NCBI GenBank assembly: GCA_036897625.1
Contig: JAYMTA010000301.1
Coordinates: 1 to 31,935 of the forward strand
DNA from: Pelargonium cotyledonis
Lineage: Eukaryota > Streptophyta > Magnoliopsida > Geraniales > Geraniaceae
Length of the DNA stretch: 31,935 bases
Direction: 5' to 3'
The first letter of the stretch is position 1; each line of letters starts with the position of its first letter. Of this stretch, positions 1-11,042 are shown in pieces. The notes under the pieces are model-generated. The model was given only the letters and a program-made list of their open reading frames with translations, made no database searches and had not been told where the DNA came from. The position numbers and the translations under genes are program-made.

Positions 1-174
1 TGCTGGTATGGTGTGGCATGAGGTCCTATTGGGTTCCCTGGGAACCCAAGCCCTGCTGGGTCCCAATTGTACACATCAGACCCACCCTTGATATCTAGTT
101 ATTCTGATAGGCCAACTTCCTATGTTGGATATAGTATGCCACCTCAATATCATTCAGCTTACTATCCTCAGTAG
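1..174 (+). CDS. 3' end of an unrecognised gene, possibly broken
   Basis: The reading frame that ends at the TAG at 172-174 is rich in Gly, Pro, Ser and Tyr and closes with the residues SMPPQYHSAYYPQ. It is open from 22. A TGA lies in the same frame at 19-21, just before a natural-looking stretch (GPIGFPGNPSP). That stop could be a CGA-to-TGA mutation in a pseudogene, or 1-21 could belong to an intron. I see no clear pyrimidine-rich acceptor there. The amino-acid composition is typical of low-complexity tails of plant RNA-binding or cytosolic proteins, but I do not recognise a family. The rest of the gene lies outside the window. An AATAAA at 466-471 could serve as its polyadenylation signal. 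Confidence 0.35.
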
Positions 175-567
175 TTATAGTAGCTATTTGTTTTTTGCTA
201 TATTGTTGGATGTTATCATGACTTTAGCAACTTTGCCGTAATGGTTATCAAAAAAGTATATATTGCTTTTTGATTGCTATGATTGTGCAACAGCAACTGG
301 ATTTCAAATCAAGATTTCAGGGGCTGTTTGTCGGTGTCACTATTTAACTAATCCTATCATCCAAGTATTTTTTAGGTTAATCATTAAAGTTTTTATTGCA
401 ATTATATTTAGGTTAGTTTTATTAATATGGCTAGTTATTCTGTTTCTCACAATTTAAGTGTATAAAATAAAAATAGTATAGAAAAAAGTAGCTTTTCATA
501 TATGTGTGTGTGTGTTTTGAAACGTGGAGATCTACATATTGCCTCATGATATTGTTATTATTGTTGT

Positions 568-764
568 TACTTCTTTTTTTTTCGAAATGAGTGTCTACTT
601 TTCATTTTTATTAGTTAGTTATACGTGAATTATCACAATATCACTCAAATGAGTTAGTTAGAATCCGTATAGGGGTATAAATGAGAAATCTTACTCTAAT
701 TAATTTATCTTTAATTTTTACATAATGCGAAAGTGAACACTCATTTTAGGATGACAAAGGGGTA
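568..764. mobile_element. Degraded Stowaway-like MITE
   Basis: The two ends are imperfect inverted copies. The left end carries AAATGAGTGTC at about 585-595. The right end, read on the minus strand, carries AAAATGAGTGTTC. Both lie next to a TA dinucleotide (568-569 and 763-764). The element is about 190 bp and AT rich and has no coding capacity, as expected for a non-autonomous Tc1/mariner-type element. The usual CTCCCTCCGTCC terminus is mostly eroded, so the exact boundaries are uncertain. The element at 22105-22360 has related ends. Confidence 0.45.
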
Positions 765-1148
765 TTATTTCAGTACAGCAGTAGGACCGCATTCCCCGAT
801 AATATCATGGATGTACTTGTGAATTTGGACTCTTGACATGTCTGGTTATATGATATTGCTGTTTTTTTTATTGACATTTGCACACTACACTAGGTTTGTG
901 TCTGCATATCTTTGTTACAGTACTTACAGTGTTGAAAGTAGATATGTTTGCTGCCGTATCTTGTACAAGGGACAAATGCTTTGAACTCTTGCAGCGCCTT
1001 GTAGCTTTTCGTGTCAAAGATTAGATGGTTGTGTTTAGAATGCGATTAGAACGAGTACTGAACTCATGAAGTTGTCACTATGTTTGTGTGGCATACATTT
1101 TAAGGATGGTTTGTGGCTAGAAGTGTGGTGCAAAACAGAAGACGAACT

Positions 1149-1171
1149 TGTATGTATGTATGTATGTATGT
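1149..1171. repeat. (TGTA)n microsatellite
   Basis: Five to six uninterrupted copies of the tetranucleotide TGTA lie in non-coding DNA. Confidence 0.9.
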
Positions 1172-1312
1172 TTTTTGTTTTAATTGTTGATATTTTGGTT
1201 GGAGAAAAAAGAGGATATTCTTGCTTTGCTTGTATTGTATTACAATATGTTATAAACACCCAGCCAGAATGACACCCGTACAATCAACTTTTATTTTCAA
1301 ATGGGCTGATTT

Positions 1313-1533
1313 ATTCACGGGTTGTGGCGTAGTTGGCAACACAGACTACGTGAGTTGGAAGAGCGCTTGCGTTCGATCTTCACTCAATACACCATTGGGA
1401 GAGGTGAGGAGCTTTAACTGTGACTAAGCTTCGAATGAGATTAGTTTGGTTGTGGTAAAACGGCTTAAAAGTGTCAACCGCTAATAATACGGACCCTCTC
1501 AGAATACCTATGATTAAATATGTCAAAAAATAA
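1313..1533 (+). mobile_element. tRNA-derived SINE, copy 1
   Basis: The element starts with GGGTTGTGGCG at about 1319. It has a box A-like segment (GTGGCGTAGTTGG, 1324-1336) and a box B-like segment (GTTCGATCT, 1371-1379), the internal RNA polymerase III promoter pair of tRNA-derived SINEs. Downstream segments (AACTGTGACT, GATTAGT, CAACCG..TACGGA) match in order the element at 27757-27964. An A-rich tail ends near 1533. The 8-bp CTGATTTA occurs on both sides (1305-1312 and 1534-1541) and looks like the target-site duplication. It has no protein-coding capacity. It would have been mobilised by LINE machinery supplied elsewhere. Confidence 0.75.
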
Positions 1534-1672
1534 CTGATTTAATTGCAACTCACTGGGCTATTAACATTTTTTTAAAAGAAATATTAATTATTAAATACCT
1601 CAAAAAAAAAAAAAGCTGATTTAATTGCAACTCACTGGACTATTAACATTTTTTTTTAAAGAAATATTAATT
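1513..1672. repeat. Tandem duplication of the SINE tail and its flank
   Basis: Two copies with a 77-bp period start at 1513 and 1590. Each begins ATTAAATA, runs through an A tract, and continues with CTGATTTAATTGCAACTCAC and an ATTAACA/T-run block ending in GAAATATTAATT. The unit includes the A-rich end of the SINE plus its target-site sequence. The second copy has a longer A run. Confidence 0.85.
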
Positions 1673-2414
1673 TCATTAAAAATATGGTGACTTACAAACT
1701 CAAATACAAATTGATTAGACATATAATAAAATACTAGCAATTTGTTTTGCATATTTCAAATGTCCACATGAATGACCAACTGTTATATAGTTGGTTAGAA
1801 TATTCACTGCAATAGTGGAACAAGTATATTCGTTCTTACTCTTTTTAAAATCATCTGACGCATAGCAGTACTCCCACTTGCTCTCTTCAAAATATCTGGC
1901 GTGCAACAATATTTCCAAACAAAACACTCATATTTATGATAAAAAAAAATAACTTCTAATAATGGAAGACAACCTTTCAATAATGAAAGACAAATCAAAT
2001 TTAAAACTAACAAAATTACAAAAATACGATTCAAAACCGACAAACATGAGAAGAGTCCATCAACCCGTAGTAAACATATTATCACAACTAGTTTATAGCA
2101 AATGATAATGCGGCGTCTAAAAGAATATCGAATACAAGGAGTTAATAGTGATGGTGAATCTAACGAAAAGACAGGTCTTATCAAGATGAATATGTGTTTA
2201 TTCAATAAGTAATGCAAGTAAGAAAAGTTGAACTACCACCGCTCAAAAAAGAGTGGAGATGGTTCAAGAAAAAAATCCGAACAAAAAACTGAAAAAGGGG
2301 GCTAGTGCTTCTAGCGGGGAGAGATTTTTTTAAATGACAATGTATTTTGCATAACATTTTTCTTTCATTCAAATGTATCAATAAAAACCATTCAAATTTA
2401 CAAGACATTAATGT
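1673..2414. other. AT-rich spacer, nothing recognised
   Basis: No gene, RNA or known element could be supported. Open frames on the minus strand in 1715-2426 lack database-like motifs; the longest starts at a non-ATG codon. Confidence 0.4.
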
Positions 2415-2944
2415 AGAAATTAACAATGTTACAATCTATAATAATTAATCAAAGTGGGCAAACCTTTTTCTTCATCAGTTGAGTTACATAACATAAAGTT
2501 TAACCCAAAATTCAACTTAGCTACTCAACATATGTAAATCTATATTTTTAGCTCAAAAACGTATCAAGAGAATTCAAAACGCTTAAACCGCCTGATCCAA
2601 CAAATTTTAAGAATTGGTAAGAACTTGTGACCAAATATCATACCGGTTAAAATTTCAAATTAAATTTCGAAATTGACCCTTGTCTGAAAAACTAAATTCT
2701 CAAAGAAATTAACAACGTTACAATCTGTATTACTTAATAAAAATGTGTAAACTTCTTTTTCATCAGTTAAATTACATAACATGAAATTTAACCCAAATCT
2801 CAACTGAGCTACACAACATATGTAAATCTACATTTTTAAGCTCAAAATCAAGTACGAAGAGATTTCAAAATGCTTAAAGCGTTTGAATTTCTAATCAAAT
2901 ACTGATATTGACCCTTGTCTGAAAAACTAAATTCTCAAAGAAAT
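2415..2944. repeat. Tandem duplication with W-box cores upstream of the WRKY gene
   Basis: Unit 1 (2415-2703) and unit 2 (2704-2938) are diverged direct copies, and a third start (AGAAAT) follows at 2939. A 38-bp stretch is identical in both copies (2672-2709 and 2907-2944). It contains TTGACC at 2673-2678 and 2908-2913, the core of the W box bound by WRKY proteins. Unit 2 is shorter because it lacks about 50 bp before that stretch. The two sites lie about 640 and 405 bp upstream of the WRKY start codon. Confidence 0.85.
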
Positions 2945-3316
2945 GAATGAGTACATTACATAAAAGCGACTGATCTGGGATGCTCCTAATAGTAGTGAAC
3001 ATTTTGATGCTTTTTCGAAAGAAAATATGTGCACTAATTTGAAACGGAAGCAGCACAGGCGCTACTTTAATATTACCCGCTATGCTAACTTTCAAAATGA
3101 CAACCCAATGAAATCACACACAACACAACAAGAAAAGAACTGAACCCAACCCAGATGGGAACAGATAGATCCAATGTTACAAGTCAACTAATAGTCTGAC
3201 ATGAATGAAATGACCAAACTGCCCCTTTCTCCTTCACAAAACAATCCACTCCCTGCAATGCAAAGCTTGCTCCTTTTTTCTAACCCTCTGAATTCGCTTT
3301 CTTTACCAGACCAAAA
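2945..3316 (+). promoter_or_regulatory. Proximal promoter and 5' leader of the WRKY gene
   Basis: This is the stretch directly upstream of the WRKY start codon. A reverse W-box core (AGTCAA, 3182-3187) lies 130 bp before the start. No clear TATA box is visible. If transcription begins before 3201, the leader contains an ATG at 3201 whose frame overlaps the main start and ends at 3551. The transcription start cannot be read from sequence. Confidence 0.4.
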
Positions 3317-4451
3317 ATGGACTCTCAGCAGCAGGACCCACCTCCTCCTCCGGCTTCCGACTTACGCCTCCGCTCCTCTAATGACGCTTCCTCCGCCGGT
3401 TCTTCCCGCTTCGATTTTCCGGCCACCGGAGCCAGGTACAAGCTCCTCTCGCCGGCCAACCTCCCGATCCCGCGGTCTCCCTGCATCGCGATCCCGCCGG
3501 GACTCAGCCCGACCTCATTCCTCGAGTCTCCGGTTCTGCTCTCCAACATGAAGGTGAGCTGGGACTTTTTTCTTTTCTTTTTCTTTTGGTTGAGTTCCCG
3601 AGAAAGAGAGAGGCAAGTTTGAATTTCGAGTTCTGGCCTTCTGGGCTGTGTGTGTTTAGTAATAAATGTTAACTGTATTTATGTTAACTCTTTGATTTTC
3701 TGGAGTTATTGGGAGCTTATAAGGTATTGGTAGCTTTAATTGGATCTCTTCACTACCAAATAAACCCTAACATTTTCTAGTATTTGAGTTTCCAGTTAGT
3801 AAAGAGTTCGCCAGCAAGGGGTCTAAGTAGTTTCTTTTCTTTTCCTTTTGAATATATATTTTGTTTTCTTGTTGCCACCAAGTGGACGATTTCTGGAGAG
3901 CATCGTGTCATTCAGATCTTTGTGTCTACTTTAATTTTCAATATGTTCTAGTAGCCTCAGTGGAGAATTTTTCTATACTTGAATGACGTGATTGTAATGG
4001 TTTATGAGCTGAAAGATGCTCTTTGTTTGAGTAGAAAATGAAATTCTTGAACACTGATTTTGGTGTTTATCTCGAAGCATTTAGTTATATGTATATGGTA
4101 CTCGTGTTTAATCTGACAATAACTAATGGATTTTATATCTGGGTGCTTGTGTTGGGACCCTTAGATTCTGATGCCTGCTCTAATGGCATTCTGTACTGGA
4201 TCCTTTATGCCCACACATATTGCTCTGTGGAATATGGTTTTGGCTTGAAACTCTCTGAACTTTTCCATTTTTTAATGTCAGTGTTGTTTTTTCACGTAAT
4301 GAATCTTTATTTTTGATAATGCTTGCACTTTTATTAATGTTGTTGTTTAGCACTTAATGGTGCCATAGGCTGTAAGAAGAATATTCCCATTTTGTGTTTG
4401 TAGAATAAGGAATCAGTGCTACTAAAATGAGGAGTCCATCAAATATGTGTT

Positions 4452-4502
<51 letters not shown>

Positions 4503-7500
4503 CTATATATGAATGTGGGTTTAGGCTGCAAATAAGTGTACTTGGTTTTTATTAATTTCAGTGAAAGATCTCCCAATTAGTTAGGCTGCAGGCTTTCCAT
4601 TAAAAGGTGAGCTTGTTTTTTTGATAAGCAGGTGAGCTTGTTATTTTCCACCATCTTCCTAAATTGGCCCATATTGATCGAACTGAAGATATTCGGATAT
4701 ATAGTGAATGACTAACCTTTTGATCATCTTTAGAAGAGTTTGTTTAATTACTGTCTCAACTTTTGGTTAAATGGAAAAAAACTTAATACAAACAGATTTT
4801 CTATATGTCATTGTGTAGATTCTTTTTTTTTGTTTTGACGTCGATCTATATCTACTGGTTGATGCCAATAATAACAATATCCGAAAGGCATCCAGATGCT
4901 CCTAGTTAGTTACTTGTGTTTTCTGAATAATACAAATTAGTAATTTTATGTTCTTTTCCTTCTTGGTTCTGCAGGTGGAGCCTTCACCAACTACTGGTTC
5001 ATTTAGTAAACCTCAAATGGTGATTAGTTCTACTACATATTCAGCTACAACATTTTGTTCCAATACCTATGATGGAAGACAATCCAACTACTTTGAGTTT
5101 CAACCCCATGGTAGATCAAATATGGTAATGTCTTGATATACTTGTAGGTTAATGGATGCTTTGTTTTAGTAAATATAACTGACAGTTAATGCTAATGTTC
5201 TTGGCCAGATGTTATTGATTTTTATTGTTTCAATGAGTAAAGACATGATATGAGGTGTCTCTCATATTGTATATTTTAATCATTAACTTTAACGGGTAAG
5301 AAATTAATTGCATATCTTAGCAGCATCCCTAGCCTTTTCTTCTTGCCTTGCATCAGTGTAAGAAGATATATGGTAATGTCTTGATGTCACGAATCTGTTA
5401 ATAATAATATAATCAAGAGAATTCATAGCAAGGCGATGGGTGGTATCCTAATTGACTGAGCTGTGATTTTTTCTTTAGCCATTTTAGGTTGTGGAACAGT
5501 GATATCTTGATTTCGGTTTATTATATGTCTGCAGGTATGCCTTACTGGTTCCAAGCTACTGGTTACCTAATCTTTTGCATTTATTTAAAGGTCCCTGCAG
5601 ATGTGAATCACCAGAGAAGTGAACAATCTATTCAAGCTCAAAGTCAGTTCCAGCCTCAATCATTTCCATCATCACCTTCAGTTAAGAGTGAGATGGCAGT
5701 TACCTCAAATGAGTTGAGTCTATCAGTACCTGTTCAAATGGACACTTCTGGGGCTAGTGGGTCTGCGGATCTTGATTCAGATGAATTAAACCAGAAAGGG
5801 AACATCAATAATGGGCTCCAAGCATCACAATCTGATCAAAGAGGTAGTGGGCCTCCAGTTGTGGCTGAGAGGCTGGCTGATGATGGCTATAATTGGCGTA
5901 AGTATGGACAGAAACATGTTAAAGGAAGTGAATTTCCACGCAGTTATTATAAGTGTACACATCCTAACTGCGAAGTTAAGAAGCTTTTTGAGCGCTCTCA
6001 TGATGGACAAATAACAGAAATCATCTACAAGGGTACACATGATCATCCCAAACCTCAACCTAGCCGCCGATATAATGCTGGTAACATTATGCCCATCCAG
6101 GAAGAAAGATCAGACAGGGTTTCATCTTCAAATGGTCGAGATGGTAAATAGAACGATTATGTGTTTTAATTTATTGGTACTTTTTACCGATAAACTAATG
6201 TGTTTGATCTTTTTTGTTGTAGAGTATGGCCAGATGTCTCGTAACATTGAGCCTGGTGGTGCCTTGGAGCTATCTCCTGCCACAGAAAATGAGGAAGGTG
6301 CAGATGGTACAGGTTTACTGGTAAATAGGACCAATGATGAGGTTGATGATGACGATCCATACTCAAAGCGAAGGTATTGTTGTCCAGCAGAGGCTGAGCA
6401 TTTCTTCTTTGGTGTTTTTCATGTGTACTAACTAATGAACTGCCAAATTGGATAAAGCAGGAAGATGGACATTGGAGGGATTGATATCACTCCAGTAGTT
6501 AAGCCTATCCGTGAACCACGGGTAGTAGTTCAGACTTTGAGTGAAGTTGATATACTGGATGATGGATACCGGTGGCGCAAATATGGACAGAAAGTGGTGA
6601 GAGGCAATCCCAATCCAAGGTATGTTTTAACATGCAAGTTGGAAGTACTTCGTTATAAATAGTTTTGACACTTTTGGAGCTCTCCACTCATTGCATGGAC
6701 AATGCTTGAGTAAGAATTTAGTGTAATGACTTGGTTGCTTGACTGGCACATGCAATTCATGTTCCTCATTATGCAATTCTGGCACTTATAATTACTGTTC
6801 TATTTTTTGCTAACTAATTGAAGTTGATACAAGCTTGTATTGATTGATATTTGCTTAACAATGACAATTACGGGGTATGTGGTTTAATTGTTTCTATTGA
6901 TTATAGTCTCTAACAAAAAATAATAGATATGAATTAAATCTATATATGCCTGCATGTGGGACTTCAGCAAGTCAGTTATAACATTTTTCAAACTATGAAA
7001 TCTATGGATTTTCACGTTCAAGTCTTCCTCCTGTGTCTATTTTTATTAGTCTAGGTTCTTGGTGTATGCTGAGTCTCTAGTTTCTTTTATAATCAACTAG
7101 GCTTAGGCGTAAGCACAAGTTTTTTGTTTACAAAGCATGCTGTTGAATTGACATAATAGGCAGGCTCATATGTCTCGTGTTCACTCGGACTGATGCACAA
7201 TAATTTCTTTCATGTGTGCAACTTTAGAATCTGTTTTCTTAAGTATGTATGATATAACCTAACAATGTAAGAGTGCCCACTGCCTTAATCTATACTTTGT
7301 ATTTGTTATGATTATTCCCATCCTCTCTTTTGTTGCAAAACTTGTGTCCTTTTAGTTATAATTCAATTAACTTTGTCATTGCCTTGGAGTAAAGAAAATA
7401 ACAAGATTCATTTATCCCCAAGTTAAGCTTTGGAGAAAAAAGTAAAGGTGACATGTAGCTGTGAGCATGCAGCAGAAAAAAAATGTAATGTTGGGAATTT

Positions 7501-9240
7501 TTGGTTTTCAGAGTTGCTAACGGTTAAATGGGAATCATCTGAAACCAAGCTCCTTCTAAGAAACTCAATGGGTTTGTGGGCTTTTTTCTTTTAGACCTCA
7601 GTGGATTCCTAGATCTCTGCCCAGACTGTTCTCCTATATTGTGCTAGCATTGCATACTCCAAGTTCTCCTTTCTAGAGCTTATATCATGAAATTACTTGA
7701 TGCTACTATAATAGGAGCAATGCATAATTTCCTTTTCAGTATGCCTTTCGCTCAATTTTTTAATTACCTTCTGATGTCTCGTGTGCTAATCTACTTGAAA
7801 CCTTTTAATACCATTTTAAGTATATATATATATATAAAAAAGGAAGTATAGGAATTTCAGTCAGAATGGGATCTTGTGGGGTTTCCAGAGTAGGGGTACT
7901 CTTAGAAAACTCTTATTGTCATTTTGGTCGGAGCATTTCTTTTTAACCTCCTGTCATAAAGCTAGTGATTGGCTATTTATGGTGGATCTTTTGAACAATC
8001 AGTTCCAACTCAGCAGCTCAACATTGGCTTGTGAGTTTTCATCTGTGCAGTGAATGACAGGACTGTTTGCCTGCTGGTTATGATTAGTTATTTACATTTG
8101 ATAGAATATTTTAGAGACTTTGTCCTTTGTCATGATATTAAAGTTAGTGGTCAAATAATAGTTGTGTTCCTTTCAACAATTTATATATGTAATTGCATGA
8201 TTGCACATGTTGCCTTGTTCTGACTGTTTGATTTGTTGTTAATATGGTGCCCACGCTGTTGTTAATCAGTTATTTGACACACAGGCATCTGTATTGGTTA
8301 AATAGCTTCCTGAACTTGCATAATCAAACCGTAAGCATGCAATATATTAAAAGCACGTTCCCTTACTTAGCTCTCTTTTCACAGCTCACTAATATATATA
8401 TATGCCTGTTAGGTAGGGAACCGTAGATCCGGTTTTAGGTATTAATATTATATAGTTTAATTTTTCCTTTGTCTTAGAATTATGTGCGATAAAGGTCGAT
8501 ACTAGGCAGTCTTGTAGTTTATAATTGTTTTTGGACATGATATATGTTAATTTGGACATTCTGACATTTTAATGTATGAATGGTGCAGCTTAGTTCTCTT
8601 ACATAGTGTTCATCTTCTGTCTAGAAATATAATAAACCAGATGTTGTGAAGAGAAAAGAAGATAAACCTCATTTCTATGTTTGTTTTTATCTTATCGTGA
8701 AATCTTGTCATTTGTCATGCTCACATGCTTTGCAGGAGTTATTACAAGTGCACGTATGCTGGATGCCCTGTTAGAAAGCATGTGGAGAGGGCATCTCATG
8801 ATCCAAAAGCGGTTATAACCACATACGAGGGAAAACACAATCATGATGTACCTACTGCAAGGACTAGCAGTCATGATACAGCAGGACCACACGCTGTAAG
8901 TGGACCATCAAGGATTAGATCGGAAGAAAGTGAGGCGATTAGCCTTGATCTTGGAGTTGGGATTAACTCTGCTGCCGAAAATAGATCCAATGAACATCAG
9001 CAGCAGCAGCAGCAAGCTATGAGATCTGAACTTGTTCAAATGCAAACCAACCCCAATGGTTCCAATTTCAAGGCCGCTCATGGAAACCCAGTTACATACT
9101 TTGGTGTTCTGAATTCCGGAATGAATCAGTATGGATCTAGAGAAAATCGTACCGATGGCCATAGCGTTGAAATTCCATCTTTAAACCATTCATCGTACCA
9201 ATATCCGCAGAATGTGGGGCGAATATTAATGGGTCCATAA
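3317..9240 (+). CDS. WRKY20: Group I WRKY transcription factor, WRKY20-like
   Basis: Nuclear DNA-binding regulator that recognises W boxes (TTGAC[C/T]). The exons are 3317-3553, 4975-5124, 5591-6143, 6223-6373, 6461-6619 and 8736-9240; they join in frame to 584 aa. Residues 61-77 form a Ser-Pro cluster ([14 protein letters not shown]), a MAP-kinase target in group I members. The first WRKYGQK is at 231-237, followed by a C-X4-C-X22-H-X-H finger. The second is at 402-408, with C-X4-C-X23-H-X-H. The last intron interrupts the second domain after Asn-Pro-Arg, the typical R-type position. A basic KRRK stretch at exon 4/5 is a likely nuclear signal. A short Gln run follows in the last exon. The N-terminus ([13 protein letters not shown]) and the tail (LNSGMNQYG) match Arabidopsis WRKY20 as I remember it; WRKY3/4 are less similar. 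AATAAA at 9267-9272 is a possible polyadenylation signal. Confidence 0.93.
4452..4501. repeat. (GA)n microsatellite in WRKY intron 1
   Basis: About 50 bp of nearly perfect GA dinucleotide repeat, with one GATA interruption near 4460, lies inside the first intron (3554-4974). Confidence 0.95.
6620..8735 (+). other. Long intron 5 of the WRKY gene
   Basis: This 2116-bp intron splits the second WRKY domain. It is AT rich, with an AT dinucleotide run at 7821-7836 and another near 8392-8402. I see no gene or complete mobile element inside it. Confidence 0.8.
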
Positions 9241-10163
9241 TCAATTATTTATGATGAAGGAAGGACAATAAAATGCTCTGAGGATTTTTTCTTCTTTCAG
9301 GCAGGAAAGGCTGAGGCTAGCATCCCAAGTTTTTCAGAAACGAAAAAGAAAAGCTTCATTTCATGTATTTCTAGCGATCTTTAGTGAAGTATATGAGCTT
9401 TAACTTCTGCCTCGCTATCTATCTGTAACATCAACTGTTTTGAGCTCAATCATTGTGTACAAATGTGAAAGCAATATTGCAGTTCCCATTTTCATTCTAT
9501 TGTGTTGTAAGTGAAATACTTAAATATATCTGCATTTTGCGAAACTTATATATATAAACTGCTTGCTTATATGTTTGATTTTCCAGGTTGAACTGTCCAT
9601 GTATGGTTATTGTTACTCGAATTTATCTTCACCTGGTTAATGTGGAGCATCTTCTTCCATTCTGTCAAATCTGTCTCAGTTTTGGAGCTTCTTGGTCTTT
9701 AAATGCATTGTATACAAAATCTTTTCGAGAACAAACACGTTGGCTACTCTCTGTAGTTACAAGACAAGTTCCTTAAATTCACCATATTTTGTCTGGTGTG
9801 TTATTACAACACCATGCATCCACGTAGATCCCCAAAACTACAATGGGTTGTACTGGAAGGCTCTTATGGGTTGTACCCGTGCCTGTTTTGTTTTGTTCTG
9901 TCGATGAGAAAATGAGAGATTCACAAGAAGTTGAACAGATTTTTAATTCTCACTATGACTTTTGTCATTTGCAGCTTCTGCATTTCAACATTGTGGTTCA
10001 TTGCTGTGGATTTACTGTTTTTTATTTTATTTTAGAAGTTGTGAATTTGAAAGACTCTGAGATGGACGCGTATTCGACATAACCCAGCAACATGTGAGAG
10101 TACAAACATAAGTATAGTCCTGTGTAAGTGTTTGGTTGCAAAGAAAATATTAGTTCCTTAAAG
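9241..10163 (+). other. WRKY 3' flank and upstream region of the next gene
   Basis: The start of this stretch should be the WRKY 3' UTR. A TATA-like run (TATATATAAA) lies near 9548-9557, about 600 bp before the next start codon. Open frames in 9588-10082 show no family resemblance and are left out. Confidence 0.5.
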
Positions 10164-11042
10164 ATGCTTTCTCTTTGGGTGTCTCTGAAGGAGAATGGCA
10201 TCTGCAAAAGCTGTAAAGTCAGCGACATGGTGGTCCGGCCGGAAAGAAACCGACGTCAGCCGGAGGAGGAGAGCATGAAGAAGATGATTCCCCAACACAT
10301 CTTGAAGCCAAACTACATGACTACATGGTTTTATGGTAACTTTCCATCATTTCCATGAACCTTTTCTTGGTAGGTTTTGCATGTTCAAGTGTCTGCAACA
10401 AACTCTAAACTTATCAGTTCAAATATGCTCAACATCATCTTCCATGACATGTTGTGTTTTGAAACAGAGCTCAACATTGGAGACCAATCAAGGAATGTGG
10501 TGGAGATAATCTTCCTAGCAGCATTGGTGAAACCATCAAAACAACCTAGGAGAATCAGACATGTCTTTAAGGTGTCCAACCAGATTGAGGTTCTTCAAAG
10601 GTTTGAGGAGTACAGAGAAATGGTGAAAATGAATGCCTACAAGAGCAAGAAGCATCCAAGAAACTCGGTAGATGGCAACGAGCTCCTTCGGTTTTATGGC
10701 ACAACCATGACTTGTTGTGCCACAAACACCAATTCATTATCCTCTCAGTCTCAGTGTTGCCGTGACCCTGCCTGTGGAGTCTGCACATTGATCAAATCCA
10801 ACTTTCACACTCAACACACCAAAAACATCATTCATTTGACTACCAGTAGCGACACCATTAGCGATAACACAGTTGCAGTTTCGAAGGGGAGGAAAGGAAT
10901 GAAGAGGGCCAACAGGGCTGTCATTCTCTGTCGAACCATAGCCGGAGATCATATGGTCGGACATGGATCAGGTACAAGCGAAGGCTTGGCTGTCCGAGAC
11001 CCTAGCGCTGTACTTCCCTGCTTTGTCATAGTTTTTACTTGA
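10164..11042 (+). CDS. Plant protein with PARP-like (ADP-ribosylation) fold, zinc finger absent
   Basis: Two exons (10164-10335, 10468-11042) with a 132-bp GT-AG intron join in frame to 248 aa. The first ATG in the frame is at 10164. Exon 1 starts MLSLWVSLKE and contains CKSCKVSD, resembling the N-terminus of a plant family often annotated as C2H2 zinc-finger proteins with a PARP-catalytic-like fold (Arabidopsis At4g27240 and relatives, from memory). Exon 2 has the family's conserved blocks: SRNVVEIIF (65-73), RFEEYREMVK (102-111), KKHPRNSVDGNELLRFYGTT (118-137), CGVCTLIKSNF (160-170), AVILCRTIAG (208-217) and the end AVLPCFVIVFT. The C2H2 finger expected before the VVEII block is missing. 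The segment between the IAG and LPCF blocks is short. The biochemical activity of the family is not known to me. Confidence 0.75.

Larger units (their letters stand above)
175..1312. other. 3' flank and AT-rich spacer
   Basis: No gene is supported here. The stretch holds a possible polyadenylation signal at 466-471, a MITE-like element (568-764) and a GTAT microsatellite (1149-1171). The short open frames have no coding character. Confidence 0.5.

Noticed and set aside
1319-1390. Possible tRNA gene
   Set aside because: It has box A- and B-like segments but cannot form a proper cloverleaf with acceptor stem, and the same head recurs in the second copy with a shared non-tRNA body, so it is a SINE.
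1804-2217. 137-codon open frame on the minus strand
   Set aside because: It begins at a non-ATG codon, is rich in Leu/Ile from AT-rich DNA, and shows no motif or family resemblance.
4038-4316. 92-codon open frame in WRKY intron 1
   Set aside because: It lies in a well-supported intron and has no recognisable domain.
5489-5590. In-frame ATG upstream of WRKY exon 3
   Set aside because: An acceptor at 5535 would break the frame with exon 2, and the peptide before exon 3 is not WRKY-like. The acceptor at 5590 gives the family sequence. Intron retention remains possible.
8244-8426. 60-codon frame in WRKY intron 5
   Set aside because: Intronic, short, without motif.
9588-10082. Several overlapping frames between the WRKY and PARP-like genes
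   Set aside because: Short, mutually overlapping, low-complexity composition, no family match.
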